DNA from: Phascolomyces articulosus
Taxonomy: Eukaryota > Mucoromycota > Mucoromycetes > Mucorales > Lichtheimiaceae
Assembly: GCA_025677815.1 (NCBI GenBank)
Contig: JAIXMP010000037.1
Span: forward strand, 186,001 to 250,000
Direction of reading: 5' to 3'
Length of the DNA stretch: 64,000 nt
The translations under genes and the position numbers were made by a program. This document shows, piece by piece, positions 46,792 to 59,825 of the stretch (the stretch's first letter is position 1; the number at the start of each line of letters is the position of its first letter). Below the pieces are notes generated by a model. That model ran no database searches, had not been told where the DNA came from, and saw only the letters and a list, made by a program, of their open reading frames with translations.

Positions 46792-49722
46792 TCTTTTATT
46801 TCTTTTTCTTTATTATTCTATATACAAAAAAAAAGTCATTTATACACTATTACTTCTATTACTACTATTTACTATATTACACACCACAGCTACTCATACT
46901 TCACACTTCAAAAAAAAAATAACATATATACACACATCAAAATAATTTGTCATCTATATAGAGAGAGAGCACTTTTACACACACACACTTCACACAATCA
47001 CACTACACACAAAAAAAAAGTTTGGGGGTATGCAGGGGTACTCCTCATTATTATAGGTCATCCATTTCATCATGCACATTTCACGATCTTACGACCACCA
47101 TTATTATTATTATTATTATACACCCACCCATACACACACAAACGCATAACCAAAACCATTTTTTTACTTATACATACAACCTTTTACGTACATAATAAGC
47201 ATCAATCATATATTTTACAACAACGATTAACTTTATAGTATTTTTGTTTTTTTTTGTTATATATATATCTATATATGTACATTCATATATATATTCATGG
47301 TCTTTTTTTTTGTTTTGGGAGCATTTTTTATTTCTTATTACTATTATTTTATGGTTTCATTTCTTTCTTATTGATTATGACATGTTTTTTCCCTTTATTA
47401 CTATTATTATTCTTATTATATAAAAGTTCAAGATACCCTTTTTTTTACATTGTTTTTCATCCAACTAAATCCCCCCCCACCCCTTGCTAAATAGGCTTAG
47501 CAATAGAAGGATATAAAATAACAGCCACACTTGTCAATTTTTTTTATAATTTCAACCCGATTAGATCTATGTCTCCTTTTTTGGAGAAATCTGTTTATTC
47601 TTTTTTGGAGTGGGGGAGAGAAACAAAACAAAAAAAAAAAAAGAGAGAGACAAGGAGAAAAAATTTAGTAGAGAAATGAGGAGATGTTAGAACATAAAGT
47701 AAATTATTTTATACAACAAATAACAACAATGATAAGAATAATAATAACAATAGAGGAGTAAAGTTCAAAGCTTTATTTTACCGTTTTATTAATTATCCCA
47801 TACTATATATTATGATTGATATACATATTTATATAAAATGTTGTCATCTGTAATAATTACATATATATATAATTATACCACCACCTTACTTTTCCTCCAA
47901 AGAAAGGACATCAAGTATATTTTAGATTGGTTTTTACTATTACTACTATTACATATTACATATTTTATTGTAAAGCATCTAGCTTATTATGAATCAAGGG
48001 GGGAGAGAGAGTGAGGTGGTTCATAATAAATAATAATGAATGAATAGAATGGGGTTGGATTGACCGATCATTTTATTTCTGCATAAACAAGTGAGCAACC
48101 TCGCATGATGCAGCATATTTTTGAAAAAGGGTTTAAACATGTAGTGAAACCATCATTCCAGTAAATTTACATGAATTCGTTTGATGTGTGTAGTCAGTAC
48201 GTACACAAAAAAAAAACTACTTTTTCTTTTTTCTCCCCCATGAATCAATTTTATTGGGTAAGAAAAAAAAAGGTGATGCATCCCATTCTCCTTGAGTCGC
48301 ATCTCAAACCATCTACTACCTACTCCCTTTACAAAAATAACAACCCAATTTATAAAAAGGAATTGACACATTCTTTTTAAAGTTTGTCTATTTCACTTCC
48401 TCTCTCTAATATGTAAATATCAATGTGGGGGTTAGATTATTGATATATGTGTCATGTCTATAGGAGGGGGTGACGATAGTGAAAAAGGAGTGAAACATTC
48501 CCAAAATGGTCCAAGAAATCATCGAAGTAATTATTTTAGGCACGCGTAAGATACATATCCCACCAAGAGTATGGTAACAAGAAATCGGAAAAAATAAATG
48601 TTTGGTTTGGACCATTTTGTTTTTACTAATAGATCATCATTACCATCAAAAAGGTGCTGCTAAATATGTAATTCTAATGGGATACAAAAGAAAACCTCCT
48701 ATTTCTATGATATATTTGTACGTATTTTGATAGATGGATTACTTTTTTTATTCAATTCATTTTGTAATAGACTCATCCTTTACATCATCGATCATTTGAA
48801 ATAATAATACATAATAATAATAACAATACAAGGTTTGGTTTTTTTAAAATGATTTCAGCCACTGGTATGATGAAATGATTTGGTAATAAAACGCAAAATC
48901 TATGTCCCTTTTTTTTCGTAAAGCATCGTCATCATGTACCAAATGAAGATCCGCATTTTAATAATTACATGTTCCTCTTCTTCTTTATTATCGTTCCTTC
49001 TATTAAAAATGAAATGCCTTTTATTTTGATTCATTCACCATTACCCTCATCCTTCATCATCAGCCCATTTTTCAACTCCTCGGAGGAGGAGTGAGAGACG
49101 GAGAGGAGGGGGGAGAAAGAGAGTTGAGGCTTTTGTGCAATCCAATAAATATATTTTTATATAGTTTAGCTCCCAACTTTCTTTTTATTATTATATTATT
49201 TTTCTTGCTAATTCTTTGGATACGTACAATTACTTTTAATGTCAGGAAAGAGAAGGATGTCTATTACGAATGAGAAGGTTTTCTTTCGGGTGCCTTGTTT
49301 GAAAAAAAAAGGATGCACACCTATATATACACACACAAAGAGAGAGAGAGAGAGAGAGAGAGCCCATTTGTAATAATGAGAAAGTATTCTTACATCCTAA
49401 CTATGAGTGAGTTAGATAATCATTTTAGATGACCACAATTTTGCCCTTGAGATAAATAGAATAGTCTATCATGAGGTATTGCATATATATAAATCATTGA
49501 ATAAAAGAGTTCTTCTATATTACATCTCTCACTCTATACACAAAAACGAAGAAATGCACATGGTAACACATATAATACTCATCCTAATACAATGTAAAGA
49601 GCGAATAATAAAAAAAGGGAAATAGCATATGGGTGAATAATAATAATAATAATAATACTAAAGATGTCACAAATGGGATTGAATAACCGCAAATACATAT
49701 TTGTCATTCAATGGGTATATAT

Positions 49723-49768
<46 letters not shown>

Positions 49769-51057
49769 CTATCGTTTTGCAACCCTCGTCATTCTTCTTC
49801 CTCTAATAGATAGATAGATATGATCTCTTTCTGTCTCATCCATTTTTTATTTTCCTTACTAATAAATATATTATATCCATTATAACTGATCGAATGGATA
49901 TATATAGTAATCTCGGAGTGTCTTGCGAGTGAAGTAGAATGGTATAGGATTACCGTCATCATCTTCCTTAAAAAGTATCATATATATCCAGGGTTCTTAT
50001 TTAATCAAAACACGTTATTCATATAATACGAACAAGGAAATGGGAACATTGCCGCTTTTTTTCCATGTATAGAAGATCTACATGGATCACATTTTTAGAA
50101 AAGGGTTTTTTTTCTAATTCTTCTTGAGTGGCTTCTTTTCTCATTCTTTTTTTTCTATTATTTACGTTGTCATTTTTTTAGATACGATTTCTACCTAGAA
50201 ACACGTGTACCGTGACATTCCAATGCTTAGACTTTTTAAAAAAAGATTTCCCACTCTCATCAATTTCAAATGGAGTTGCGTTATTATAATAATAGATCCA
50301 GTATATATTTTGCCAATTCAACAACCCTTTTCTTGTCCCCCAATGGAGGGAAGATCAGAAACATCATGAATGCATTTTTTTTATGTTTAAAGTTCAAAAC
50401 ATGCATTCAATTCTAAATTAAGCAACCAGCCCGTGCTTTTGAGTTATAAGAAACATTTTGCACTTCACTTTCCCACCCCCTCCTTTTTTTTCTCTCTTCA
50501 ATATATGTATATGTCTTCCTATATAACTGTATACATCTCCTCACTCCTCCGCGCTCCTCGATTCTCATCTCCTTGACATCATGATAAAAAAAAAGGATGA
50601 TTCTCTTTATTCTAATAAAAACTAATTGACAAAAAAAGAACATGAAAAAGAAATAGATACATTATCTATTTGTAATCAATTCTCCCAATGATTTTTCCTT
50701 TATCCCCCAACCTATGGGTACAACAAAATCCTATTTCACGAGGAATTCAAAATGCTAAGCAAGTTTTCTAAGGAGTGGTGGAAAAAGGTTATTATAAGGA
50801 CTTGATGGGCTAGGATGGACAATTCATTTTATTGAATTTTGGATTGGGCTTCATGTTTTGTTGGATAGATATAAACGTAACAGTTCCTTATAGCTACTAG
50901 TTACTGCATTATTAATGGTTCCCTTGTCTATCCTTCTTATTATGTATGAACAGAATAAGAAAAACTTGAATTCATAGCGTCTCTTATCTTCTAATACCAT
51001 TAAGCATCGAAATTGTAGATCCAACAGGATCGAAAAACTATTATATAAAACCAGTTC

Positions 51058-51058
51058 A

Positions 51059-51093
<35 letters not shown>
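51058..51093. repeat. (ATT)n microsatellite
   Basis: About 12 ATT units in the gene desert. Confidence 0.9.
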
Positions 51094-54000
51094 GTATCAT
51101 TTCTTCGATCTCGATCCATTGTATACGACATACTATGAAGGAGTGACACTTTATATCATCTGCATGCAATCGATCGATCATATCAAAGCCTTCTTATTTA
51201 CTTGGATTTCTGTCGTTATTCTCGATAGCTATATATTATATATACTTCATTTATAATTATACAATTCCTGTTCTTTTTTTTTCTCGATGTATCTTATTAT
51301 ATATATGGTAGTAAGGGATTCTTCTCTCTCTCCTCCTTTTTTTTATATTATCTTTTCCACTTTGGCGTTTTAATGACAATTGTCCACACCCCTCGTTCGA
51401 TTATTCGTACATAATAATATATAGTATACTCTATTCCTTATTAAAGTAATTTACCAACCCTGATCTTTGGACTTATTCAGCTTCCCGGAGAGCTGAACTT
51501 TTTAGAAAAATGAGGGGAACGAGTGTATATATAGAATGCTAATACATATATTGAAATAACAACTCCTTTTTAATCCAACGATAATACAGGTGCGATAACA
51601 GGAAGAGATTGTCGATGGTGTGAGTCTCTGCGTAGCGAATTTACACTTTGTAAAATCAATACTTCATATTCATCCATTCATCCCATCCATTCTCTCATAT
51701 TTACCTTTGTCACACGCGAAGCAATAAAAAAAAATCCTTAGTCTTGGATACTTTGGGGGAGGAGGACGAAGGCTAGGGATGAATGGGTAAAATAAAATGA
51801 AAGTCATGTCGCTCATTTCCTCCGCTTTTTTTTTTCTCTTTCCTCACAAAAAATACAAAGTACGCACTATATAATCTTATATAACAAAAGTATATATATA
51901 TATATAGTAAATAGTATGTCTACATCACTAATAGGCACTCTATAATAATATAAAGATAAAACTCATTGATGATGTATATATAATGCATATATATACATAC
52001 ATTTTTATTATCACTGAAAAAGATGTTATCATTTTTTATAATGAAGAGAGTTCTTTCTGGGATCACAAGATTAAGTTCTGCCAATAATTCTTTTTTAAGT
52101 ATTTTTCAAGGTTGTACAGAAGATCCCACCGATGTAAAAGTAACACAAACATTTTTTGTATGTGTACCACCTGATCCTTTGAGCATGTTTCGTATTACAT
52201 CCTTATATGTCAGTACAACAATAGAAAATAATAGTAAAAATTATTTATGATAAGTCACTATAAAGTCTACTAGGTCAATCTATAGTTATATCTATATATT
52301 ATTTAATAAAGGTACTCATTATTCATATGCCAGCCCTGTCAATTAAATTGGTAGAAAAGGCCACCATTTGAAAGGAAAACAATAATAACTGTCAAAAATT
52401 TAGGGCAGGGTACATGGAGTTTTCCACTATAACAATAAAACGGTAAAATATTTTAGCCCCATTTCAATATCCGATGTTTTGTTTTTTTTCATCAATGTTT
52501 GTTGTAACTTGTTGATAAATGCTACTAAAAAAATAAGTAACTTTTCTCACCCTAAAAAATGAATCGTCTATCATGATTGTGTTCCATTCTATTTGGTTTA
52601 TAGTATGAAAAAAAGTTCTCTTTTCAACCCTATCTATCAATGCAACATGATACAACGAAGGTGATATCTCTCTATTACGTATCTTTTTTAAAGAAAAACC
52701 AAAAAAAAAAAAAACCTCATGAATTTTTTAAGAAGGGTTTATATTGGATATTGGGAATGATGAGTCATCTCTTACCACACATATTGACTAATAATAATAA
52801 TACTTCATAAACTTCTTATCCAGATAGGATCATTGTAGTACAAAAAAGACGTGGGATAAATTTTTCTTTAACAGTAATGATTCCCAAAAAAATAATGAAT
52901 CCCGTCTGTGCTTTCACTTTTTTTTTACTAACAAGCGGATAATGACAAAGGAATTAGAATCGTTCTATACATTTAAAACATCATTTTAATCGCACATACA
53001 CTCGCGCACTTACTAGTATTTTTTTAAGTTCAACTGAGCAACCCACTAATATAATAAAGTTGTTCTCCCAAATCATCATTATTCGGTTTTCTTTTTGTGA
53101 AAAAAAAAGATCTACAAAATATGTAACATGAAATTTATTATAAAAAACCTTCTTTTTGATTTTCTACTCAAATATAAATTGTATAACCATGCACATTACA
53201 CATGTTGTTGTTATCTAAAAAATATTATGCATTTTGCATATTATATTATTAGCAAAGTTGTTATTGAATATTATAGGAAAATAGGCAAATCTCTTTATGG
53301 GGGGTAAAAGAAAAGCAAGGAGAGCTTAGTAAGTAGTAGTAGCGACTGAATCAATATAGCATCACCACGCTCATTACTCTGAATAATGGGGTAAGTCGTA
53401 CGCCATACCCTATTATCTGGTTATTTTTAAAAAAAAGGGGAACGAGTTTATGAAACCACAAAAGAAAGTTTAAAACGTATTGTGTTAGTAATCATTTGTG
53501 GGTCAACCCCCAAATTAATCGAAATAAATATGTGTAGTGTGTGTAAAAAAAAAATAGATGCATGTGGTGTGATCGAAACAAATACACGGGAGAGACAAGT
53601 TCAAATCGATTATCTTCCATTTTGGCGTTATTCAACATTTGAATTAACAGGGTGAGGAAAAGTGGGATGTGGGTGTGTAAGGGTCAGGGTGATAGAAATA
53701 GAAGCACAATAAAAATCAAATCCGACAGTTCGCATCAAGATTTCCACAAAATCCCCGAATCAGCTCAGCATTTTGGGGGAGGGGAGAGAAAGAGTCGCAC
53801 GATATTAAGCTTTTATATAATGCGATTGTGTTTTAATTATAAAGGTTTAGTGGGCATGTTATATGGTATACAGTTATATATATACTAAATATATAAATAT
53901 AATATAAAACCAACAAAACTGCACATGTTCAAAAAACGCATTACTTCTAAGATTGTTTTTTTTTCACAGGGTATTTGAACTACAAGGACCCGATCTACTG

Positions 54001-55496
54001 GAAAATTTTTGGTTTGAAAATCTGAGTTTCATCTTTCATTTATCCTTAAACCTGGTTCGACATTTTCTTGATGCTAACTTGATGTGATATCATTTATCCA
54101 TCCATGTAATCCCCCTTTCTTGTTCGTTACCACTTGTGTGGCCATGGTATATATTGGTCTAAACTATAATAGAGTTTAATGGGAAATAAATAATAGGAAG
54201 ATATGCACGCGCGCGGATAGATAAAATAATAGAGTCTATAAAATACTACATATGTATAAAAAAATTATTCTCTTTCTTGGCATATATATTTAATTGTTGA
54301 ACCTAACGAGTTGTACAAACCAATTATTACTTGCATAAAGTAGTATTTATATAGTAATCGTCAAACAACTTCTTCTGGGAAGGATAATGACGGTTTTACA
54401 AAGAATATAAGTGGATTCCAACTTTGGCACTCTATTTCTCCTCTCCCCCATTCTTTGTTGAAGAATTGATTTAGTACACAGCTTTTAGTACAATAATAAT
54501 AATATTAATATTTGTGTAAAAGTTAACTCTTCCTTACCTCATGATAATGATGATAACAACAGCAATGATGAGAATTTTCTAATAGAGTATAATAAAGATA
54601 GAAAAATTTACAAATTGTCTGTGGTCCTTGATGCGTATTATATTTTTCTCTCCCTTGCCTAATAATCTTCATCATTCTCGGTCTCTCTCTCTGGTGATAA
54701 GTCCCCCAAAAGATCAAATGCATAGCTTTGTCAACTCCTTTATTTATCTTGCATAAAACTCAATCATGACAACAGCATGCAGAATGTACATTATATTCGC
54801 ATAATGCATATACATGTATCTATCTATAAATACATATATATATACGGAATATTTGCTTGTCCGTGCGAGGGGATCGTTCTACTCATGCTGAGAATAATGA
54901 CAACAGTAATAAAAAAAATTGCCAGGGGGTAGAAAAAGGGGAGAAGAGAGGAGAGAAAATGACTGTTGTCTATTATAGAATGCCAGCTTTGTGATCATTG
55001 TCAATTTCACGATATAGTACTTGGGTAAAAGAAAAATTGTATATTATACTAATGCCATGATGAGGAATATGAAGTTATACATGTTCAATATATTACGTAT
55101 ACAGTTGCATGATGAATGAAACTTCTTTTTATCTATTCCAATTTCATCATTCTTGGTTGATTCTAAATAATAATTCAAAGGAAAAAGATGTAAGAAGGCC
55201 AACTGTTCCTTTTATAACCCAGATATATGCATACTGTTGCTACTACTAAATGCAAGGAAAGAGGTAGAGTACGCATTGTTATTAGCATAATGGTTGCTAT
55301 AGTATATATCACTGACATTCCCATGGATTTGCTCAAGTAGAGAGTTAAATATTTCTATCAATCTATACACTTTTGTTGTAGCTAAGGGATTATTCTTTGA
55401 CAATAGTTTACTATTTCTGGACCTTCCTCAACTCTTGGTAAAATTTGGCTAGAAATAATATTTAAATCGGCACCATTCCCCTAGCGTCTATTTCTG

Positions 55497-55817
55497 GTTG
55501 TTATGGTAGCAGTAATTGGATAGTTGTTGCTATGGTAACAGAAATAGAGTGTTAATTACCATGGCAACGAAAAAAAGTGTCGATTGCCACGACAACGGAA
55601 AATGTCTATTAGTTGCTATGACAACAGAGAATGAATAAAAGTTGCCATGGAAACAGAAAATAAATATTGGTTACCACGGCAACAAAAAACTAATATTGAT
55701 TACCATGGTAGTGTTGGTTGCTATGGAAACATAAGGATAGATTGTAGCAGAAAATACTAAATGCCAGTTGCTATAGTAATATAAATCAATTTTATAGAGA
55801 CTCACTACCATGACAAC
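55497..55817. promoter_or_regulatory. Array of eleven RFX X-box-like palindromes
   Basis: Eleven 14-bp sites match the palindrome GTTGCYATGGYAAC with few changes. They start at 55497, 55526, 55555, 55583, 55612, 55641, 55670, 55699, 55717, 55767 and 55804. The first eight are spaced 28-29 bp, with 14-bp cores and about 15-bp A-rich spacers that vary freely. Sites such as GTTGCTATGGTAAC (55526) and GTTGCCATGGAAAC (55641) fit the RFX X-box consensus GTNRCC-N(0-3)-RGYAAC. RFX winged-helix factors bind such sites as dimers (family knowledge). The array ends about 625 bases before the start of the MADS-box gene, its nearest gene, so it may be a distal promoter element or silencer. A period of 29 is not a multiple of three, which argues against coding. 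Confidence 0.75.
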
Positions 55818-56441
55818 AGTCGTAACAATGCAATTTATGGATTTAGAACATTACACACAGCACACTCTTTTACAGTTTCCCCATGTCTATAATGTGGCGC
55901 GGTTGTTTCTTGACAATCGATCATTATGCGGTTAATCAGTTTAGCCCTCACTCCCCCAAAAAATCCCAAAATTCGGTATAAATATAACTGTAAGCTTTAA
56001 AAGTCATAGGAAAAACAAAAAAAAATATACAACCCTTCTCAAAATCTTTTTTTGGAAGAAAAATAGAGAATGGGGAAAAAAGAAGTGTGTGTACATAGTT
56101 ATGTTTTAGTATTCTGACACAATAACACATGTATCAAATCAATCCTGTTCTTTTCTAATTATCTATCAAGTACGTATTAAGAAGCAGTAATAAGAATGGT
56201 GAGGTGTCAAAAAAAAAAAAAACTGAAATGGACGGGGTTTCCTTCCCCACGCACAAATGCCAATTTGATTGGATCTCGTAAACACAAGTCACATATCAGC
56301 AAGTTTGAAAGAAAAATCATCTCTGGGGTGAAAAAAAACCCTTAATAAAAATTTATTTTCCCCCCCTCATAACCTTTTTTTGGTCTTGCCTTTTATAACG
56401 TCAAGACTCTGAATTTGGTAACCAAACCAACATTTAAGGAA

Positions 56442-57766
56442 ATGAATCCGGATTTACCAAGCAGCGCAGGAAGCAGTGCACAACAAGCACCTACTCCATT
56501 AAACCAAAAGCAAACAAACCCCATTGTAGAGGATGACGTTGGATCCGGTGATGACTCGGATGGCGATAAGCCTTCTAGACGTTCAGGTCGTCGAAAGATT
56601 AAAATCGAATACATTGAGGATAAGAACCGTCGACACATTACCTTTTCAAAACGTAAAGCTGGTATTATGAAAAAGGTATATTTAAATATAAAAAAGAGAA
56701 CCTTTTCTCTACACTTTTCTATTATGACAACTCATATTATTGTTTTATATATTTTTTTTATAATATACTTTATTTTAATTGAATGGCATTTTCATTATAA
56801 ACTAGAAAAAAAACTAATTAAAAAAACTTTTATTTTTCATTTTGGTGTATAGGCTTACGAATTAAGTACATTGACAGGAACTCAAGTGTTGTTACTTGTT
56901 GTTTCTGAAACAGGGCTTGTTTATACTTTTACAACAGTCAAGTTACAACCTATTGTAACAAAACCTGAAGGAAAGAATCTTATTCAAGCTTGTTTGAACG
57001 CTCCAGACCCAGTGCCAGCGGAAACATCGTCTTCTTCACCGGTAAGTTTTTTTTTAAAAAATATTTTTTTTTTTGATTGATGGATAGACTGAGTAACTGA
57101 CCACATATGGCTTTTCTTTTTTTTTTCAGGCTGCTGATTATGGTAATGCTTCTCCTAATGTGGATGATAAGAACAAGTATGATGACAAAAAGGTAAAGGG
57201 ACTAGAAAGGGATATTGTTATTGTATAAAAGCTATTCATGAGAAAAAAAGCTTATTTTTTTTAATATGAATGTTATATAGCCCGACCCTTCGGCATTTCC
57301 ACAACCACCGCCTCAACAACAACAGCCTTCACAACATCAACAGCAACCTCCTCAGCAGCAACCTAATAACGGTTCACCTGGTGGTTATCAACCTTATGTA
57401 GGAGGTAATTGGAATAATAATAATAATCATCCTGGTTATATGGCTGCTGCTGCCGCCGCCGCCGCTGCTGCTAGTCCTTATCAACAGCAGCAACAACAGC
57501 ATCCACATCAACAACCTCCACAACAACATTATGGAGGTCCTGTTCCACCTTATTATGGTGCACCTCCACCTCATCATCAACAGCCTTCACAGCAATCTCC
57601 TTATTTACCACAGCAGCAGCAACAACAACATGCAGGTTATTGGCCAGGATCGTCTGCTCCTCGTAGTCATCCATCCATGGCACGACAAGATCAGCATCCT
57701 GGTTCTCCCGTTGCTGGTTCAGGGGAAAACAAGGCAGATGATAATAAGCCTGGTGCTGCCAACTAA
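56442..57766 (+). CDS. MADS-box transcription factor, SRF/Mcm1 type
   Basis: Four exons (56442-56675, 56853-57041, 57130-57192, 57281-57766) give 323 residues, with all introns in phase 0. The MADS domain (about residues 48-105) reads GRRKIKIEYIEDKNRRHITF, SKRKAGIMKKAYELSTLTGT, QVLLLVVSETGLVYTF. This is the type I (SRF/Mcm1) version, followed by the SAM-like extension (LQPIVTKPEGKNLIQACLNA). An acidic stretch (EDDVGSGDDSDGDK) precedes it, as in Mcm1 relatives. The C-terminal half is Gln/Pro-rich with a ten-residue Ala run, typical of an activation region. It should bind CArG-like boxes as a dimer and act with cofactors in cell-cycle, mating-type and metabolic control. The ATG at 56442 is the first in frame. 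An unusual X-box array lies upstream. Confidence 0.94.
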
Positions 57767-58057
57767 CTTTCTTTTCACTACTATATCCTAACACTTTTTT
57801 CTTTTTTTTTTCTTATTCATATTATTAGTGTCCCCTCCACTTTCTATTTTTTCCAATGCGTGCTTTTTTCATATATACTCTTTTCCACTGTAGTTTTTTT
57901 TTTTCTTATTCTTATTAAAGTTTTTTTCTCACTTTCGCTATCCGACATGAATATATTTCTATATTAATTCTCACAACCCAATCGAAGCGCACATAGACTG
58001 GGTTTTCTTTCTTTGCTTTTCTTTTCTCTTTTTATTTTTTTTTATTTTGTTCACATC

Positions 58058-59616
58058 ATGTTGCGTTCTACGTCTCATAATTTAAAAAATGGAATAGCCT
58101 ATTGTTCCATGGTATTGAATCGTCGATGTTTAGCCACAGTGACACCATCGAAACTTGGATTTTATGATATGACTAGTGATACTGCTACAGAAGTAACAGA
58201 TGATATGTTTGATATTATGAGATCCGCTTCACGTAAAGATGATGTGTTTGGAGTATGTTAAATTATATGTGAAAGAAAGGAACCACTTGTTATTTTGATA
58301 ATCCAATAACACTTTTACCTACCTACATTCTTTCTTTTGTTCAGAATGATCCATCTGTCAACGAACTTGAACATTATGTGGCGAAGCTTTTTGGTCATGA
58401 AGCATCTTTGTTTTGTGCTTCGGGTACTATGACGAACCAAGCAAGTATATATATTTATCTTAACATATAATCATCGACCCACTTTTTTTTCTCCATGTTT
58501 ATAAAAACTAACACGAGATGGATCCATCTATGATAGCTTGGGTTACGCGCTTTATTAACACAACCACCTCATTCTGTTTTATGTGATGCTCAATCCCATA
58601 TTAACCTTTACGAGTGTGGGGGATTAGGTATGTATTTATTTATTTATTTCATTGACGTTTTCTGAATCTTCTACGTATATGCTCTTTATTTAAAATATAG
58701 CTTATCATTCACAAGCAAGTGTGACAGCAGTAACAGCAACAAATGGCGTTTATTTGACAGCAGACGATGTTGATGCTAACCGAGTATTGGAAGACGTCCA
58801 TAATGCTTCAACCAAAGGTTCATTTTGGAGTTGGAACGGGAAGAGAGAGCGCGTGGCAGAATACTCATAGTGCTTCATGTTACTTACACCTCCACCAACT
58901 ATTTATATACGTTTTTAGTGATTGCATTGGAAAACACATTAAATGGCGCCATCATGCCCATGGAAGAAATGCAACGTATTCATACATTGGCACGAAACGA
59001 AAATATCAAACTTCATTTAGACGGAGCACGTATTTGGAATGCAAGCCAAGCTACGGGTATTCCATTAGCGGATTATGGACAACTCTTTGACACTGTCTCA
59101 GTCTGTGTTTCCAAGGGCATAGGTGCACCCATTGGATCCCTTATAATTGGATCTAAGGAGATGATTCGAAAGGCACGTCATTTACGAAAATTGATGGGTG
59201 GTGGATGGCGACAAGCTGGACTATTGGCCAAAATTGCACAGCATTGTATCGATACAGTAATCCCTACTATGCCTGAAACGCATCGATTGACCAAAAAATT
59301 GGCCACAGGATTGGAAGGTTCGGGAATTCGTATCTTATTACCTGTGGATACCAATATGATATTCATCGATACAGCCCCTTTGCCTATGCAAGAATTAGCC
59401 GATGCGTTACAAAAGAAACGTAATATTTTGATCAGTGCCGAAGATAATGGTACTATCACTCGTCTCGTGCTTCATCACCAGATCGATGAATCCGCAGTAG
59501 AGGGATTTGTTCAAGTGGCTTCTGATTTAATCAAAGAAAAGGGAATCTCATTCCCCACAACACCTTCTAGACCCAAAGTAGATGTTTCAAAAGCTTATCC
59601 ATCTATTCAGCATTAA
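58058..59616 (+). CDS. GLY1: L-threonine aldolase (low-specificity, PLP-dependent)
   Basis: Five exons (58058-58252, 58345-58440, 58537-58627, 58701-58817, 58919-59616) give 398 residues. The fold-type I PLP enzyme starts with [18 protein letters not shown], then [25 protein letters not shown], and [11 protein letters not shown]. The cofactor-binding Asp is D201 in [11 protein letters not shown], and the Schiff-base Lys is K232 in [11 protein letters not shown]. It cleaves threonine or allo-threonine to glycine and acetaldehyde, feeding glycine and one-carbon metabolism. About 30 residues precede the catalytic domain ([20 protein letters not shown] then NRRCLATV); they are basic and hydroxylated, so mitochondrial import is possible. 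Intron 2 uses a GC donor (CAA followed by GCAAGT); no GT donor keeps the frame. Its 3' end converges on the PH-SMP gene. Confidence 0.95.
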
Positions 59617-59825
59617 TATATATATATATATGTATATTCACAAAGAAATTTATTCAAAAGAAAAATGAAGGTAGAGGAATGTCGGATTGGAGAGAGAAGA
59701 GGGTGTAATTATTTATAAGAAAAGACACGTGTGATGATTTGTGATGGCGATGATGGAAAATACAACAGAAAAAGAAAATGGTATACAAAGAAAAAAGACG
59801 AAAAAAAAGATCTATGGAATGATAA

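Larger units (their letters stand above)
46792..56441. other. 9.6-kb gene desert
   Basis: No gene with family support. Contents: AT-rich DNA, CT and AT dinucleotide runs (49723-49770), an ATT microsatellite (51058-51093), scattered pyrimidine tracts, a weak two-exon candidate on the minus strand (51570-51807), and the X-box array at 55497-55817. The last 600 bases are the MADS gene's upstream region. Open frames at 48153-48380, 50413-50643, 52023-52250 and 53652-53888 have no recognisable motif. Confidence 0.5.

Noticed and set aside
52023..52250. 75-codon plus-strand open frame
   Set aside because: Reasonable composition but no motif, no splice context and no promoter signal that I could support.
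55497..55817. CRISPR-like array (28-29-bp period)
   Set aside because: Only a 14-bp palindromic core repeats, spacers are A-rich and only about 15 bp, the last units lose the period, and the genome is eukaryotic. An X-box array explains it better.
57471..57794. 107-codon minus-strand open frame over the MADS gene
   Set aside because: It is the antisense shadow of the Gln-rich repeat region.
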